Of a stretch of DNA of 16,477 nucleotides, positions 7,109 to 13,980 are shown piece after piece. Below the pieces are notes generated by a model. That model did not search any database and was not told the origin of the DNA. It saw only the letters and a program-made list of their open reading frames with translations. A program made the position numbers and the translations under genes. Origin of the DNA: Armatimonadota bacterium (GTDB taxonomy: Bacteria > Armatimonadota > UBA10988 > DTZQ01); contig DTZQ01000378.1 of assembly GCA_012961305.1 (NCBI GenBank), positions 1 to 16,477 of the forward strand, written 5' to 3'. Every line of letters begins with the position of its first letter. Position 1 is the first letter of the stretch.

Positions 7109-8374
7109 TCATACCCTCCTGAAAGCCTCAATGGGCTCAAGGGCCGCGGCCCTTCTTGCCGCCAGCAAGCCGCTCAGAGCGCTTACACATACGGCTATGG
7201 CCAAGGCCAGAACCACCAAGCCGGGCGAGGCGACAAAAGGAATCACTACTTTGGTGGGCATGGGGATGGCGGGGACACAGGGGAAAGGATTCATGGCGTG
7301 GGGGATTTGACCCACTACCGCCTTGCTCCAGCCGAAAACCACCAGTTCGCCCACTATGCAGCCCAGTACGCTCCCAATGAGTCCCTGCAGGAGAAGTTCA
7401 AAGGTGAGCAGTTTGGAAACGTCTGCGTTCCTCCAACCCACCGCTTTCATGACCCCAATTTCCCCAATCCGCTCCGCTACTGACCCCAGGGCGGTTCTAA
7501 TTACAATCAGCACCATCATCACGAGCACGATAATGGCAATAGCCTGAGCCGCTTTCTGGGCGAGAACGGAGATGCCTGTGGCCTGGGGAAAGACCTTGGA
7601 AGAAGTGAATACGAATACTTTCTTTGCCGGGACCCCTGTCTTCTGGGATTCCTCTTTGATGATTCGCATCACCTGCTTTTCCAATTTAGGCAACATATCT
7701 AAATCGGTGACCCGAATGAGAATGTTGTTCACCACCTCTCCCCTGACCAGAGACGGCTGCTCCCTTTGCAGAATAACTTGGGCATCCCGCAAGGGGATGT
7801 AAACCTCTGCCTCCGCAGCCCGCAGGGCTTTGGGTAGAACTATGCCCACCACTTCAAACTGCTGGTCGCACAGGTCAAGGGAGTCGCCCACTTTAACCTC
7901 CCATTTATCAGCATAGTGAGCGTCAATCACCGCCTTGCCTTCATCTCCCGGCTCAAGCAACCGACCGGAAATTAATTGGATGTCCGAGGAAAGGGGACCG
8001 ATTTTGGTGGCCATTTGAGGCTCAATGCCAGCGGTAGCACTCATGGCTTTAACCTGGGGCATCCACACCCAGAAATGGAGTTGGCCCGCTGCATATTGGA
8101 CGCCAGAGAGGGCTCTAATTCTCTCCACCGCACTTTGAGGAACGGGCCCCAGGTGACGGGCCATGCGCGCTTTCTTGTAGGGGCCGGGCTCTATGAAGGA
8201 CTGAGCAGTCATATCCGAACCTGACTCGCGGAATATCGCTGCTACTCCCTCCTGGAGCGAGCGGATTACGCCCCATACGGAGACCAGCAGTGCAGTCCCA
8301 ATGAAAACGCTGAGGATGGTTAGCCCGGAGCGCGCTTTTCTCCGGGTTATCTCTCGCCAAGCATAGGTCCACAT
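7109..8374 (-). CDS. ABC transporter permease, MacB/FtsX family
   Basis: The 421-residue protein has the standard layout of a MacB-type permease. One N-terminal helix (about 16-38, in RKARSGLTILSVFIG) is followed by a large periplasmic domain (about 40-270) with the MacB periplasmic-core look (GRLLEPGDEGKAVID, VVGIV). Three C-terminal helices (about 275-300, 325-350, 385-405) form the FtsX domain, with ERIGEIGVMKAVGWR as the cytoplasmic coupling segment. It is followed at once by its ATPase. The start has AGGAGG 9-10 nt upstream. MacB-type permeases usually need a periplasmic adaptor and an outer-membrane tunnel; neither is encoded beside it, though an unrelated barrel gene lies in the co-regulated cluster. 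Confidence 0.92.
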   Translation of the reverse strand: MWTYAWREITRRKARSGLTILSVFIGTALLVSVWGVIRSLQEGVAAIFRESGSDMTAQSFIEPGPYKKARMARHLGPVPQSAVERIRALSGVQYAAGQLHFWVWMPQVKAMSATAGIEPQMATKIGPLSSDIQLISGRLLEPGDEGKAVIDAHYADKWEVKVGDSLDLCDQQFEVVGIVLPKALRAAEAEVYIPLRDAQVILQREQPSLVRGEVVNNILIRVTDLDMLPKLEKQVMRIIKEESQKTGVPAKKVFVFTSSKVFPQATGISVLAQKAAQAIAIIVLVMMVLIVIRTALGSVAERIGEIGVMKAVGWRNADVSKLLTFELLLQGLIGSVLGCIVGELVVFGWSKAVVGQIPHAMNPFPCVPAIPMPTKVVIPFVASPGLVVLALAIAVCVSALSGLLAARRAAALEPIEAFRRV

Positions 8375-8416
8375 TTGCGCTCACCTCCTCAGAATTGGCA
8401 TTTGAGGCTGACAAAA

Positions 8417-9181
8417 TTACTTGCGAAACATTACCCATCGCCCATATATGCCCGAGGGGTATTGGTCTTCAATGATGCGGTAGTTGACAATGTTAGCCGC
8501 CTGCAGATGCCAACGCAGCCCATTCGCTGGTATGTAGCGCAGAGGCAGGCGCGCGAGGCTGCCCCAACTTTCTTCCACTATCTTTTGCACGAGTTCAGGG
8601 GTGAGCATCCTGGTAAAGCCACCGCCGATGTATGCCACCCCACCCGGCTTGAGGACCCGCCAGGCCTCACGGAACACCCCGGCCTTGTCAGGTAAGAAGG
8701 GTATCAGGCCGCGGCTCACCACCAAGTCGGCCCAGTTATCCTTGAACGGTAAGTTGAGCGCATCACCCCAGATGGCATACGCGCGGTCGCCGATTTTGGC
8801 CTCTGTGATACGTCGTTGCGCTATTGCAACGGCATAAGGGTTAAGGTCAAGGGCATAGATTTTCAATTTCGTCAGCCTGACCAACTCGATGGTCAATTCA
8901 CCGGAGCCACAGCCAAGATCAATGCCAATGCCTTCTGTGATACCCGTGTCCTCCACAATCTGCTTGGCTAAGGCCGGATAAACTGGCGCAAGGAGTGTCC
9001 TGGCCATTTCAGCCATGCGCTCCGCCTTAGGTCTCTCTGGCAGTTTGCTTTCCCTCTCTGCCGCACGCACCCATAGGCAGGTTGTCACTGTGAGAATTAG
9101 GCCCACGCCAGCGACAAGCGCGCCAATACTTCGGTAAAGATGCGGGCGATTCAGAGGTCCATGCCGGTTACTTGTACCCAT
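8417..9181 (-). CDS. Class I SAM-dependent methyltransferase with N-terminal membrane anchor
   Basis: Of 254 residues, about 1-45 contain a positively charged start and one hydrophobic helix (SIGALVAGVGLILTVTTCLWV). A Rossmann methyltransferase follows: motif I GIDLGCGSGELT (86-97), the acidic LDLNPYAVAIA, a GDALNLPFKDNWADLVVSR segment, then WRVLKPGGVAYIGGG. The substrate is unknown. If the helix inserts N-in/C-out, the catalytic domain would be periplasmic, where SAM is not expected; a cytoplasmic-facing anchor is equally possible. There is no good lipobox. GGAGG lies 7 nt before the ATG at 9181, against 1 nt for the ATG at 9187. It lies between the pseudopilin and the ABC permease in one operon. 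Confidence 0.87.
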   Translation of the reverse strand: MGTSNRHGPLNRPHLYRSIGALVAGVGLILTVTTCLWVRAAERESKLPERPKAERMAEMARTLLAPVYPALAKQIVEDTGITEGIGIDLGCGSGELTIELVRLTKLKIYALDLNPYAVAIAQRRITEAKIGDRAYAIWGDALNLPFKDNWADLVVSRGLIPFLPDKAGVFREAWRVLKPGGVAYIGGGFTRMLTPELVQKIVEESWGSLARLPLRYIPANGLRWHLQAANIVNYRIIEDQYPSGIYGRWVMFRK

Positions 9182-9203
9182 ATCCATCCCTCCTTTGCAT
9201 CCC

Positions 9204-9863
9204 TCACTTAAAAATGAGCCTTGCCTGGCGTGGAATCATCTTCACATGCCCATCCAACCAAAGGACATTAGCCTGACAGAGTATGCCTCGATGACCACTG
9301 TGGGGGTTGTTAGGCTCACAATACCAGTCGCTCATGAGCCAGCAATCGGCGTCCCAGTGCATCGTCATTATGCGCGGCCTATTGCCCCATGCCTTTTTGG
9401 CCAGAAAGAAAAAGTCAATCCAGTTTATGCCCTGCGAGGGCAGGCCATAAAATGAGAAGTAATAGTAACTGATGTTGCCCTTTGACCTGTTCTCAGGGCA
9501 ATCTCTCAGGTCGCAGATGCCATCCCGGTCAACATCGCTCCACTTGGTCGTGCCCACGGCTGGGGCACTGGGACAGTAGAACAAACCCATGTTCTTGGTG
9601 TATGGTCGCAACGCAGCCATAAGCAGGGGGTGCGGATTGCCTGCATGGGGCTCAATAGGCAGAAGTTCATCGTAGTCCTGGGCATACATGTGCAGGGCGA
9701 GGCCCAGTTGGTGGAGGTTGCTTCGGCAAGTCGTTGCCCGGGCAGACTCCCTCGCCCGGGCAAACACTGGAAAGAGGATTGCCGCCAAGATGGCAATAAT
9801 GGCGATGACCACTAACAATTCGATGAGGGTAAAACCACGTTTGTTTAGTCGTTCTTCACCCAT
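9204..9863 (-). CDS. Type IV pilin-like (pseudopilin, DUF1559-type) protein
   Basis: The 219-residue protein starts with a short basic leader ending at G10, then FTLIELLVVIAIIAILAAIL with Glu at +5: a canonical prepilin peptidase site and hydrophobic helix. It continues ARESARATTCRSNLHQLGL and MYAQDYDE and ends with NVLWLDGHVK, the pattern of DUF1559 pseudopilins abundant in Planctomycetota and Armatimonadota. An internal stretch at 110-125 (DVDRDGICDLRDCPEN) looks like a thrombospondin type 3 calcium loop. I placed the start at 9863, 7-8 nt after GGAGG; the ATG at 9869 is almost on top of the Shine-Dalgarno, and an in-frame ATG at 9920 lies within the promoter. It heads the methyltransferase/ABC operon under cassette copy 1. 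Confidence 0.88.
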   Translation of the reverse strand: MGEERLNKRGFTLIELLVVIAIIAILAAILFPVFARARESARATTCRSNLHQLGLALHMYAQDYDELLPIEPHAGNPHPLLMAALRPYTKNMGLFYCPSAPAVGTTKWSDVDRDGICDLRDCPENRSKGNISYYYFSFYGLPSQGINWIDFFFLAKKAWGNRPRIMTMHWDADCWLMSDWYCEPNNPHSGHRGILCQANVLWLDGHVKMIPRQARLIFK

Positions 9864-9886
9864 GGCCATACCTCCCTTCCTTCCCG

Positions 9887-9967
9887 ATAAGTGTAATTGA
9901 CATTTACAATTATAACACACAAATGTGACAAAACTGTGAACTCTTTAGGGAGAATTTATGAACTTTT
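9887..9967 (-). repeat. 81-bp promoter-cassette repeat, copy 1
   Basis: Bases 9887-9945 are identical to 14974-15032 (59 bp), and the next 22 bases match at 18 positions, giving 77 of 81 in the same orientation. The flanks outside are unrelated. The cassette contains a promoter, phased TGTGA repeats and a palindrome. Its upstream end runs through the stop and last codons of the NapH-like gene, where the third repeat is TATGA instead of TGTGA. Only 23 bp separate it from the pseudopilin start. Confidence 0.95.
9892..9961 (-). promoter_or_regulatory. Regulated promoter of the pseudopilin/methyltransferase/ABC operon
   Basis: The minus strand has a perfect TATAAT (9914-9909) with no good -35 hexamer. 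In its place are TCACA repeats (plus-strand TGTGA) at 9924-9928 and 9935-9939, 11 bp apart, and a degenerate third (TATGA, 9957-9961) another 22 bp away. This is the layout of promoters activated by OmpR/PhoB-family regulators. A 17-bp near-palindrome (9892-9908, arms TGTAATTG/CATTTACA) abuts the -10 and covers the start point near 9902, a good repressor position. Confidence 0.65.
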
Positions 9968-10711
9968 CCCCTTTAGCCTCGGTTCAAAGTGGATGGCCTT
10001 CCGAGGACAGCCGTTAAGACAATCCCCACAAAGGGTACAATCCACCATACCTGGTTTAGTGGACAGCGGACATTCTCGGGGGTACTTCCCACATCCTACA
10101 CACCGCTCCCGGTCAATTCGCAACCTCCAAAGGCTCACTTTATTAGCCAGACCCAGCAGAGCACCCAAGGGGCACAGATAGCGGCACCACAGGCGGGAGA
10201 GGAATAATGCCCCGACGAGGGCCAACACCGCAAGCCCTAAGCGCACTTTGTATCCTCCGCTGGCAAACAGAAACGTCAGTTTGACAGACTCCAGGCTGAA
10301 GTTGGAGCCCGTATGAATGGGCACGGTCACCATGCCTAATCCGCTGAAAATTAAAACCAGTACCAGCGCCAGAAGGGGGTATTTAAGCCACTTGAGAACG
10401 GCGTCTAACTTATTGCCGGAATTTTTCGCCTGCCCCTTGAGTCTGGATGCTTTAGCCAACAAATCCTGCACGAAACCCAACGGACATAGCCATCCGCAGA
10501 AAACCCGCCCCGCAAGCAACCCCGTGCCCACCAACACCCAGACCAGGTAGGGTTGTAAATACTTGCCTGGGCATTGCAGCAGCGGGCAGATAGGACAAGC
10601 GATGAAGGGAACTACAAAGGGACAGCGGAACACTCCCACGAACAGCAGTTCGCCCAGCACCAGTAAGCCGAGGGTTTGAACGGTGTACCTCAGCCATTTA
10701 AGCCATCGCAT
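9956..10711 (-). CDS. NapH/NosR-like membrane ferredoxin (polyferredoxin quinol-side protein)
   Basis: The 251-residue inner-membrane protein has several helices and two CxxxCP motifs, FCGWLCPLG (71-79) and WCRYLCPLG (176-184), characteristic of NapH/YccM/NosR-type proteins. An N-terminal loop adds cysteines 30, 39, 42 and 47. The C-terminal ferredoxin region has one intact site CTLCGDCLNGCP (225-236) and one incomplete site CVGCGKYPRECP (204-215) in which the third Cys is Tyr210. Such proteins pass electrons between the quinone pool and periplasmic or membrane partners. I chose the ATG at 10711, preceded by GAGGGT about 10 nt upstream and 13 bp after the fusion gene's stop. It is last in the four-gene operon, so it probably supplies or drains electrons for the module. 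Confidence 0.85.
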   Translation of the reverse strand: MRWLKWLRYTVQTLGLLVLGELLFVGVFRCPFVVPFIACPICPLLQCPGKYLQPYLVWVLVGTGLLAGRVFCGWLCPLGFVQDLLAKASRLKGQAKNSGNKLDAVLKWLKYPLLALVLVLIFSGLGMVTVPIHTGSNFSLESVKLTFLFASGGYKVRLGLAVLALVGALFLSRLWCRYLCPLGALLGLANKVSLWRLRIDRERCVGCGKYPRECPLSTKPGMVDCTLCGDCLNGCPRKAIHFEPRLKGKSS

Positions 10712-10724
10712 AGGATTCTTACCC

Positions 10725-12995
10725 TCAAAAATCCATCTTGAACTGGGTGTAAAGACAAGTGGCTGAATTGTGGTCGCCCTGACCTTTGAAATAGCCACCC
10801 GGAAACAACTTACCCAGTACCAACTTGAAGGAGAGGTTAGGCGAATACCTGTACGCGAGGACCAAATCAATCTCCCGGCCTAAATGTCTGCTCCGGCCCC
10901 CCGCTTGATTGAGCCGGTAATGGAAGAAATTCAAGCCACATTTGAGCCCCGTTCGCGGCTGGGTTAGCACCCCCAATTGTAGCAGACGCAGGTTGGCCAG
11001 TTGTCGAGTATCATAGACGATAGGCTGGTCCTGTAACTCTACGGGCCTCGAGCGCAAGGCCCAACCGGCGATTTCGCCAAAACCCCACTTCAGATGCGTG
11101 AACCGGTCCGGCCAGTCCTTGGTCGGATAGACCTTCCGGATGTATTCGGAACGGAACTCCTCAAGGTCGTTAGTTGCCGGATTGTCACCGGTTCCCAGGG
11201 CATATTGAAAGGTCAAGGTCGTTTTCCGGGGGTCTGGCAGGGTGTAAGCAAGGCCCAAGAGCAGCGCGTGCGCCCGATAACGCCTGTCTGCGTTGGCTGC
11301 CGTGCGGTCATCGTACCGGCCCCTTTGCAGTACGGCCTCGGCTTTCCAGCGCAAGCGGTGTTCCGGCACGGTGCCCGTGGCCCGAATTCCCGTAAACCGT
11401 TTGGCGCGGGTGTTCTCTTCCCTGGTGCGGTCGACTTGGAGCATATGGTAGGCCAGAAGTTCTCCCTGTCGCCAGGGAGCAGTTACGAAGAGTCCAAAGG
11501 CATCCGCATCGCTGCGCACGCCGCGCAGGGCGAACCAGAACTGCCTCTCATAGCCCCAGATTTTGAACAGGTCAATCCTCGCTCGCTTCAGGTTCACCGT
11601 CAACTTAACTGCATCGGCGCCGTTGGAATCGTCAGACATAACGAGACGGTCGCCATATTCAATTTTCTGGCGTCCGACGGTGAGGTCGCAGGGAGAGTGG
11701 AACAGGTGGTTTAGGGTGAAGTTCGCGTAGCACACGTCGAAAGAGGTTTCGGTACGGTCAGGGCTGAGGCCCCGCGGCTCCTCCCAGGCAGGTGGCCCGG
11801 CACCGGGGGGGGCGACTACCATAGGAGGACGCCGGGTCCCCCAAGCCCATTCGGCCTCCGGCTGAAAAAACACGGAAACCTCAGAGGCCAATTTAGCCCT
11901 GATGCGGAGCCAGGTCCTGTTCACGACGAAGGAGGCAGCGTCCTTCTTGGGGGTAGCCTTAGCCGCGTTGAAATCCAACTCGTCCCAGGTGAAGAAGCGA
12001 ATGCGGCTCTGCCCTCCTATCTGCACCCGCGGATAGGCCGCAAGTGATTCATAGATGGCTTGCATTTTGCTTTCCGTTTCCGCGTGGGCCGCCTCTGCTG
12101 CGGCCAGCCTTTCGGTCAGGCGTTCAATCACATAGTCGCTGGCAAAGGCCCTGAACTCCACGTCCTCGATTTGGGAGACAGGTACAAAGCCGTATTTTTT
12201 GAGAATTTGCTGAGCGGGCTTGGAGAGCAGAAATTGGACGTATTTCCGGGCCAAATCCCCCTGTTCACTTTCTTTTACTGTGCCCACAGTGAAGACGCAG
12301 TAGCGGCGATAGAGGTCCGACTTGAGCAGGTCGCGCAAGGGGATGCGAATTACCTCCAACTTTCCCTTTATCCCCGGCAACCTGGCAAGGTACTCCTCAA
12401 CGATGGCCCCGTCCGCTTCGCCCCGGCTCACGGCCTCAGGAACGAGTCTTTCAAAATCGAAGTCCTTTACCACATTTTGGAGATAGCCTTCTTTTACTCC
12501 TGCCCCCTCCACCAGTTCCAGGGGTAACTCGTAGACATAGGGTTTGGCCTTGCCCTTGACCTTGGAGGCCACCGCGATTTTAACCCCAGTTTGGCCCAAG
12601 TCCTGTAAGCCCTTAATGCCTGCCGGATTGCCGGGAGCGGTGACGATTACCCAGCGGGAGAAGCAAAGCACCGCGTAATCCGGGTTGATTCTTCCTGCTT
12701 TCTCCAACTCCATTGGGTATTCAAGGGTGCGGATGGCGAAGACGTCCGTGGCCGTCATGCCATACAAAATCGCCCGCTTGACCCGTTCCGAATTGAAAGC
12801 AGTGAGCATTATCTCACAGTTGTTTTCCCGCTCATAGAGTGGATTTAGTTCCCGCAGCGCCTCCTCTAAGGCCCCACTCGCCAGGACCGAAAGCAAGGGC
12901 CGTTCCTCAGCCCAGAGCCCTCTCCCCTGGCCCAAGCATACCACTATTACTAAACAGGCAAACAGTCCCTCCTTTTTCCCGCTTTTAAGGTACAT
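10725..12995 (-). CDS. Fusion of ModA-like solute-binding protein and outer-membrane beta-barrel
   Basis: The 756-residue protein has a Sec signal peptide (1-29, ending LWAEE). Next comes a type II periplasmic binding domain (about 33-272) with family features TATDVFAI, NPAGIKGLQDLG, VKIAVASK and GEADGAIVEEYL. A short coiled-coil-like linker (about 290-320, ERLAAAEAAHAETESK) follows, then a long region (about 325-756) of alternating aromatic/polar strands ending in KMDF, as outer-membrane barrels do. The barrel resembles alginate-export/porin-type proteins (VNRTWLRIRAKL, TVGRQKIEYGDRLVMSDD). The binding domain is a paralogue of the next gene upstream. A perfect AAAGGAGG 9 nt before the ATG supports the start. 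Domain order and a single continuous frame argue against a sequencing artefact. The ligand is unknown; molybdate/tungstate or another oxyanion is plausible from the ModA-like fold. Confidence 0.85.
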   Translation of the reverse strand: MYLKSGKKEGLFACLVIVVCLGQGRGLWAEERPLLSVLASGALEEALRELNPLYERENNCEIMLTAFNSERVKRAILYGMTATDVFAIRTLEYPMELEKAGRINPDYAVLCFSRWVIVTAPGNPAGIKGLQDLGQTGVKIAVASKVKGKAKPYVYELPLELVEGAGVKEGYLQNVVKDFDFERLVPEAVSRGEADGAIVEEYLARLPGIKGKLEVIRIPLRDLLKSDLYRRYCVFTVGTVKESEQGDLARKYVQFLLSKPAQQILKKYGFVPVSQIEDVEFRAFASDYVIERLTERLAAAEAAHAETESKMQAIYESLAAYPRVQIGGQSRIRFFTWDELDFNAAKATPKKDAASFVVNRTWLRIRAKLASEVSVFFQPEAEWAWGTRRPPMVVAPPGAGPPAWEEPRGLSPDRTETSFDVCYANFTLNHLFHSPCDLTVGRQKIEYGDRLVMSDDSNGADAVKLTVNLKRARIDLFKIWGYERQFWFALRGVRSDADAFGLFVTAPWRQGELLAYHMLQVDRTREENTRAKRFTGIRATGTVPEHRLRWKAEAVLQRGRYDDRTAANADRRYRAHALLLGLAYTLPDPRKTTLTFQYALGTGDNPATNDLEEFRSEYIRKVYPTKDWPDRFTHLKWGFGEIAGWALRSRPVELQDQPIVYDTRQLANLRLLQLGVLTQPRTGLKCGLNFFHYRLNQAGGRSRHLGREIDLVLAYRYSPNLSFKLVLGKLFPGGYFKGQGDHNSATCLYTQFKMDF

Positions 12996-13062
12996 CTTAA
13001 TCAGCCTCCTTTCACCGGAATTGCTTTAGGTTGTGGTTTTCGCCCTTTCGAGCATATCCCCC

Positions 13063-13959
13063 TTAAAGTTTCCTCAGCCCAAGCAAACGGCGGTATAACT
13101 TCATCTGGGGCGACTTCACATGCACGAAACCATGCTTCTCCATAATAGGCCGAGCCACCTCAGACAGGGTAAAAGCAATGTACTTCCGAGCCAGTTCTGG
13201 ATTGCGGCTGGCAGTCATCAGACCAATAGTAAATGGCGGCTTTTCCTTACAGCGTTTGCCCGCGTACATAATTTCAGGTTCGATGGGGATGACTTGGACT
13301 CTACCTCGGGTAAGAGGCAGAAGGCTCAGCCTCCGCTCCACGATAGCCGCATGAACCTTTCCCCGCACGATGTCCCGCAGGAATTTTCGCGGACAATCGG
13401 TCTGCACCACAACATTGCGCAGGAATTGCTCTTTTACCCCAGCCGCTTCGACGATTTCCAGGACGCATTTGCTATTAGGGATAGCCGCTTTCGGGGGAAA
13501 AGCGAGCCTTACCCCGGCGCGGCCCAGGTCTTTAACCTTCCTTATGCCCGCCGGATTGTTCCGAGGAGTAATGACCACATATTCCTCTACACAAAACAGC
13601 CTGAAGTCAGACTTCATCTTCCCATACTTGACGAGGTATTCAGGATTAGTTGTAGCCGTGCGCGGGGCGAACACATCAATGGGCCCCCGATAGTGATGGG
13701 CCAGGGCTTTAGTGAGGTAGCCAGCCGCCGCAGAGGTGAAAAATATGCGGCAGTTGAACTTCCGCTCAAAGACACGGTTCAACTCATTCAAAGCCTCTGC
13801 CAATCCCCCACAAGCCCAAACGATGAGGCGAGGCTTAGCAGCAGCCGCCGGGGAACTCAAGAACTCAGCCCCCAACCCCAGGGCCGCTCCTAACGCTCCA
13901 GAGGCGGTTTCCTTAAAAAACTCCCGTCGGGTTAGAGAAATCTTTTCCTCGGTTGACAT
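13063..13959 (-). CDS. Tat-exported ModA-like solute-binding protein
   Basis: This 298-residue protein starts with a twin-arginine signal (LTRREFFKE at residues 9-17, hydrophobic GALGAALGLGAEFL, AAAA cleavage region near 41). A single type II binding domain follows: LIVWACGGLAEALNELN, PIDVFAPRT, NPAGIRKVKDLG, VHAAIVERR, RKYIAFTLSE. It is clearly related to the binding domain of the fusion protein encoded downstream, so the pair arose by duplication. Export by Tat implies folding, perhaps with a cofactor, before export. AAGGAGGT lies 9 nt upstream of the ATG. No ModB/ModC-type permease or ATPase is nearby, so it may deliver its ligand to the barrel fusion or another partner. Confidence 0.87.
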   Translation of the reverse strand: MSTEEKISLTRREFFKETASGALGAALGLGAEFLSSPAAAAKPRLIVWACGGLAEALNELNRVFERKFNCRIFFTSAAAGYLTKALAHHYRGPIDVFAPRTATTNPEYLVKYGKMKSDFRLFCVEEYVVITPRNNPAGIRKVKDLGRAGVRLAFPPKAAIPNSKCVLEIVEAAGVKEQFLRNVVVQTDCPRKFLRDIVRGKVHAAIVERRLSLLPLTRGRVQVIPIEPEIMYAGKRCKEKPPFTIGLMTASRNPELARKYIAFTLSEVARPIMEKHGFVHVKSPQMKLYRRLLGLRKL

Positions 13960-13980
13960 TTCTCATTTACCTCCTTATGT

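Noticed and set aside
9864..9920. Longer pseudopilin start at 9920
   Set aside because: It would start upstream of the predicted transcription start, inside the promoter, and add a leader unlike prepilin signals.
10712..10870. Longer NapH-like start at 10870
   Set aside because: It would overlap the end of the fusion gene and add 53 residues unlike the family; the ATG at 10711 has a ribosome site.
11094..11714. 206-codon open frame on the plus strand
   Set aside because: It lies antisense within the barrel part of the fusion gene; no motif or Shine-Dalgarno.
13120..13893. 257-codon open frame on the plus strand
   Set aside because: It is antisense to the Tat-exported binding protein and its translation has no domain-like features.
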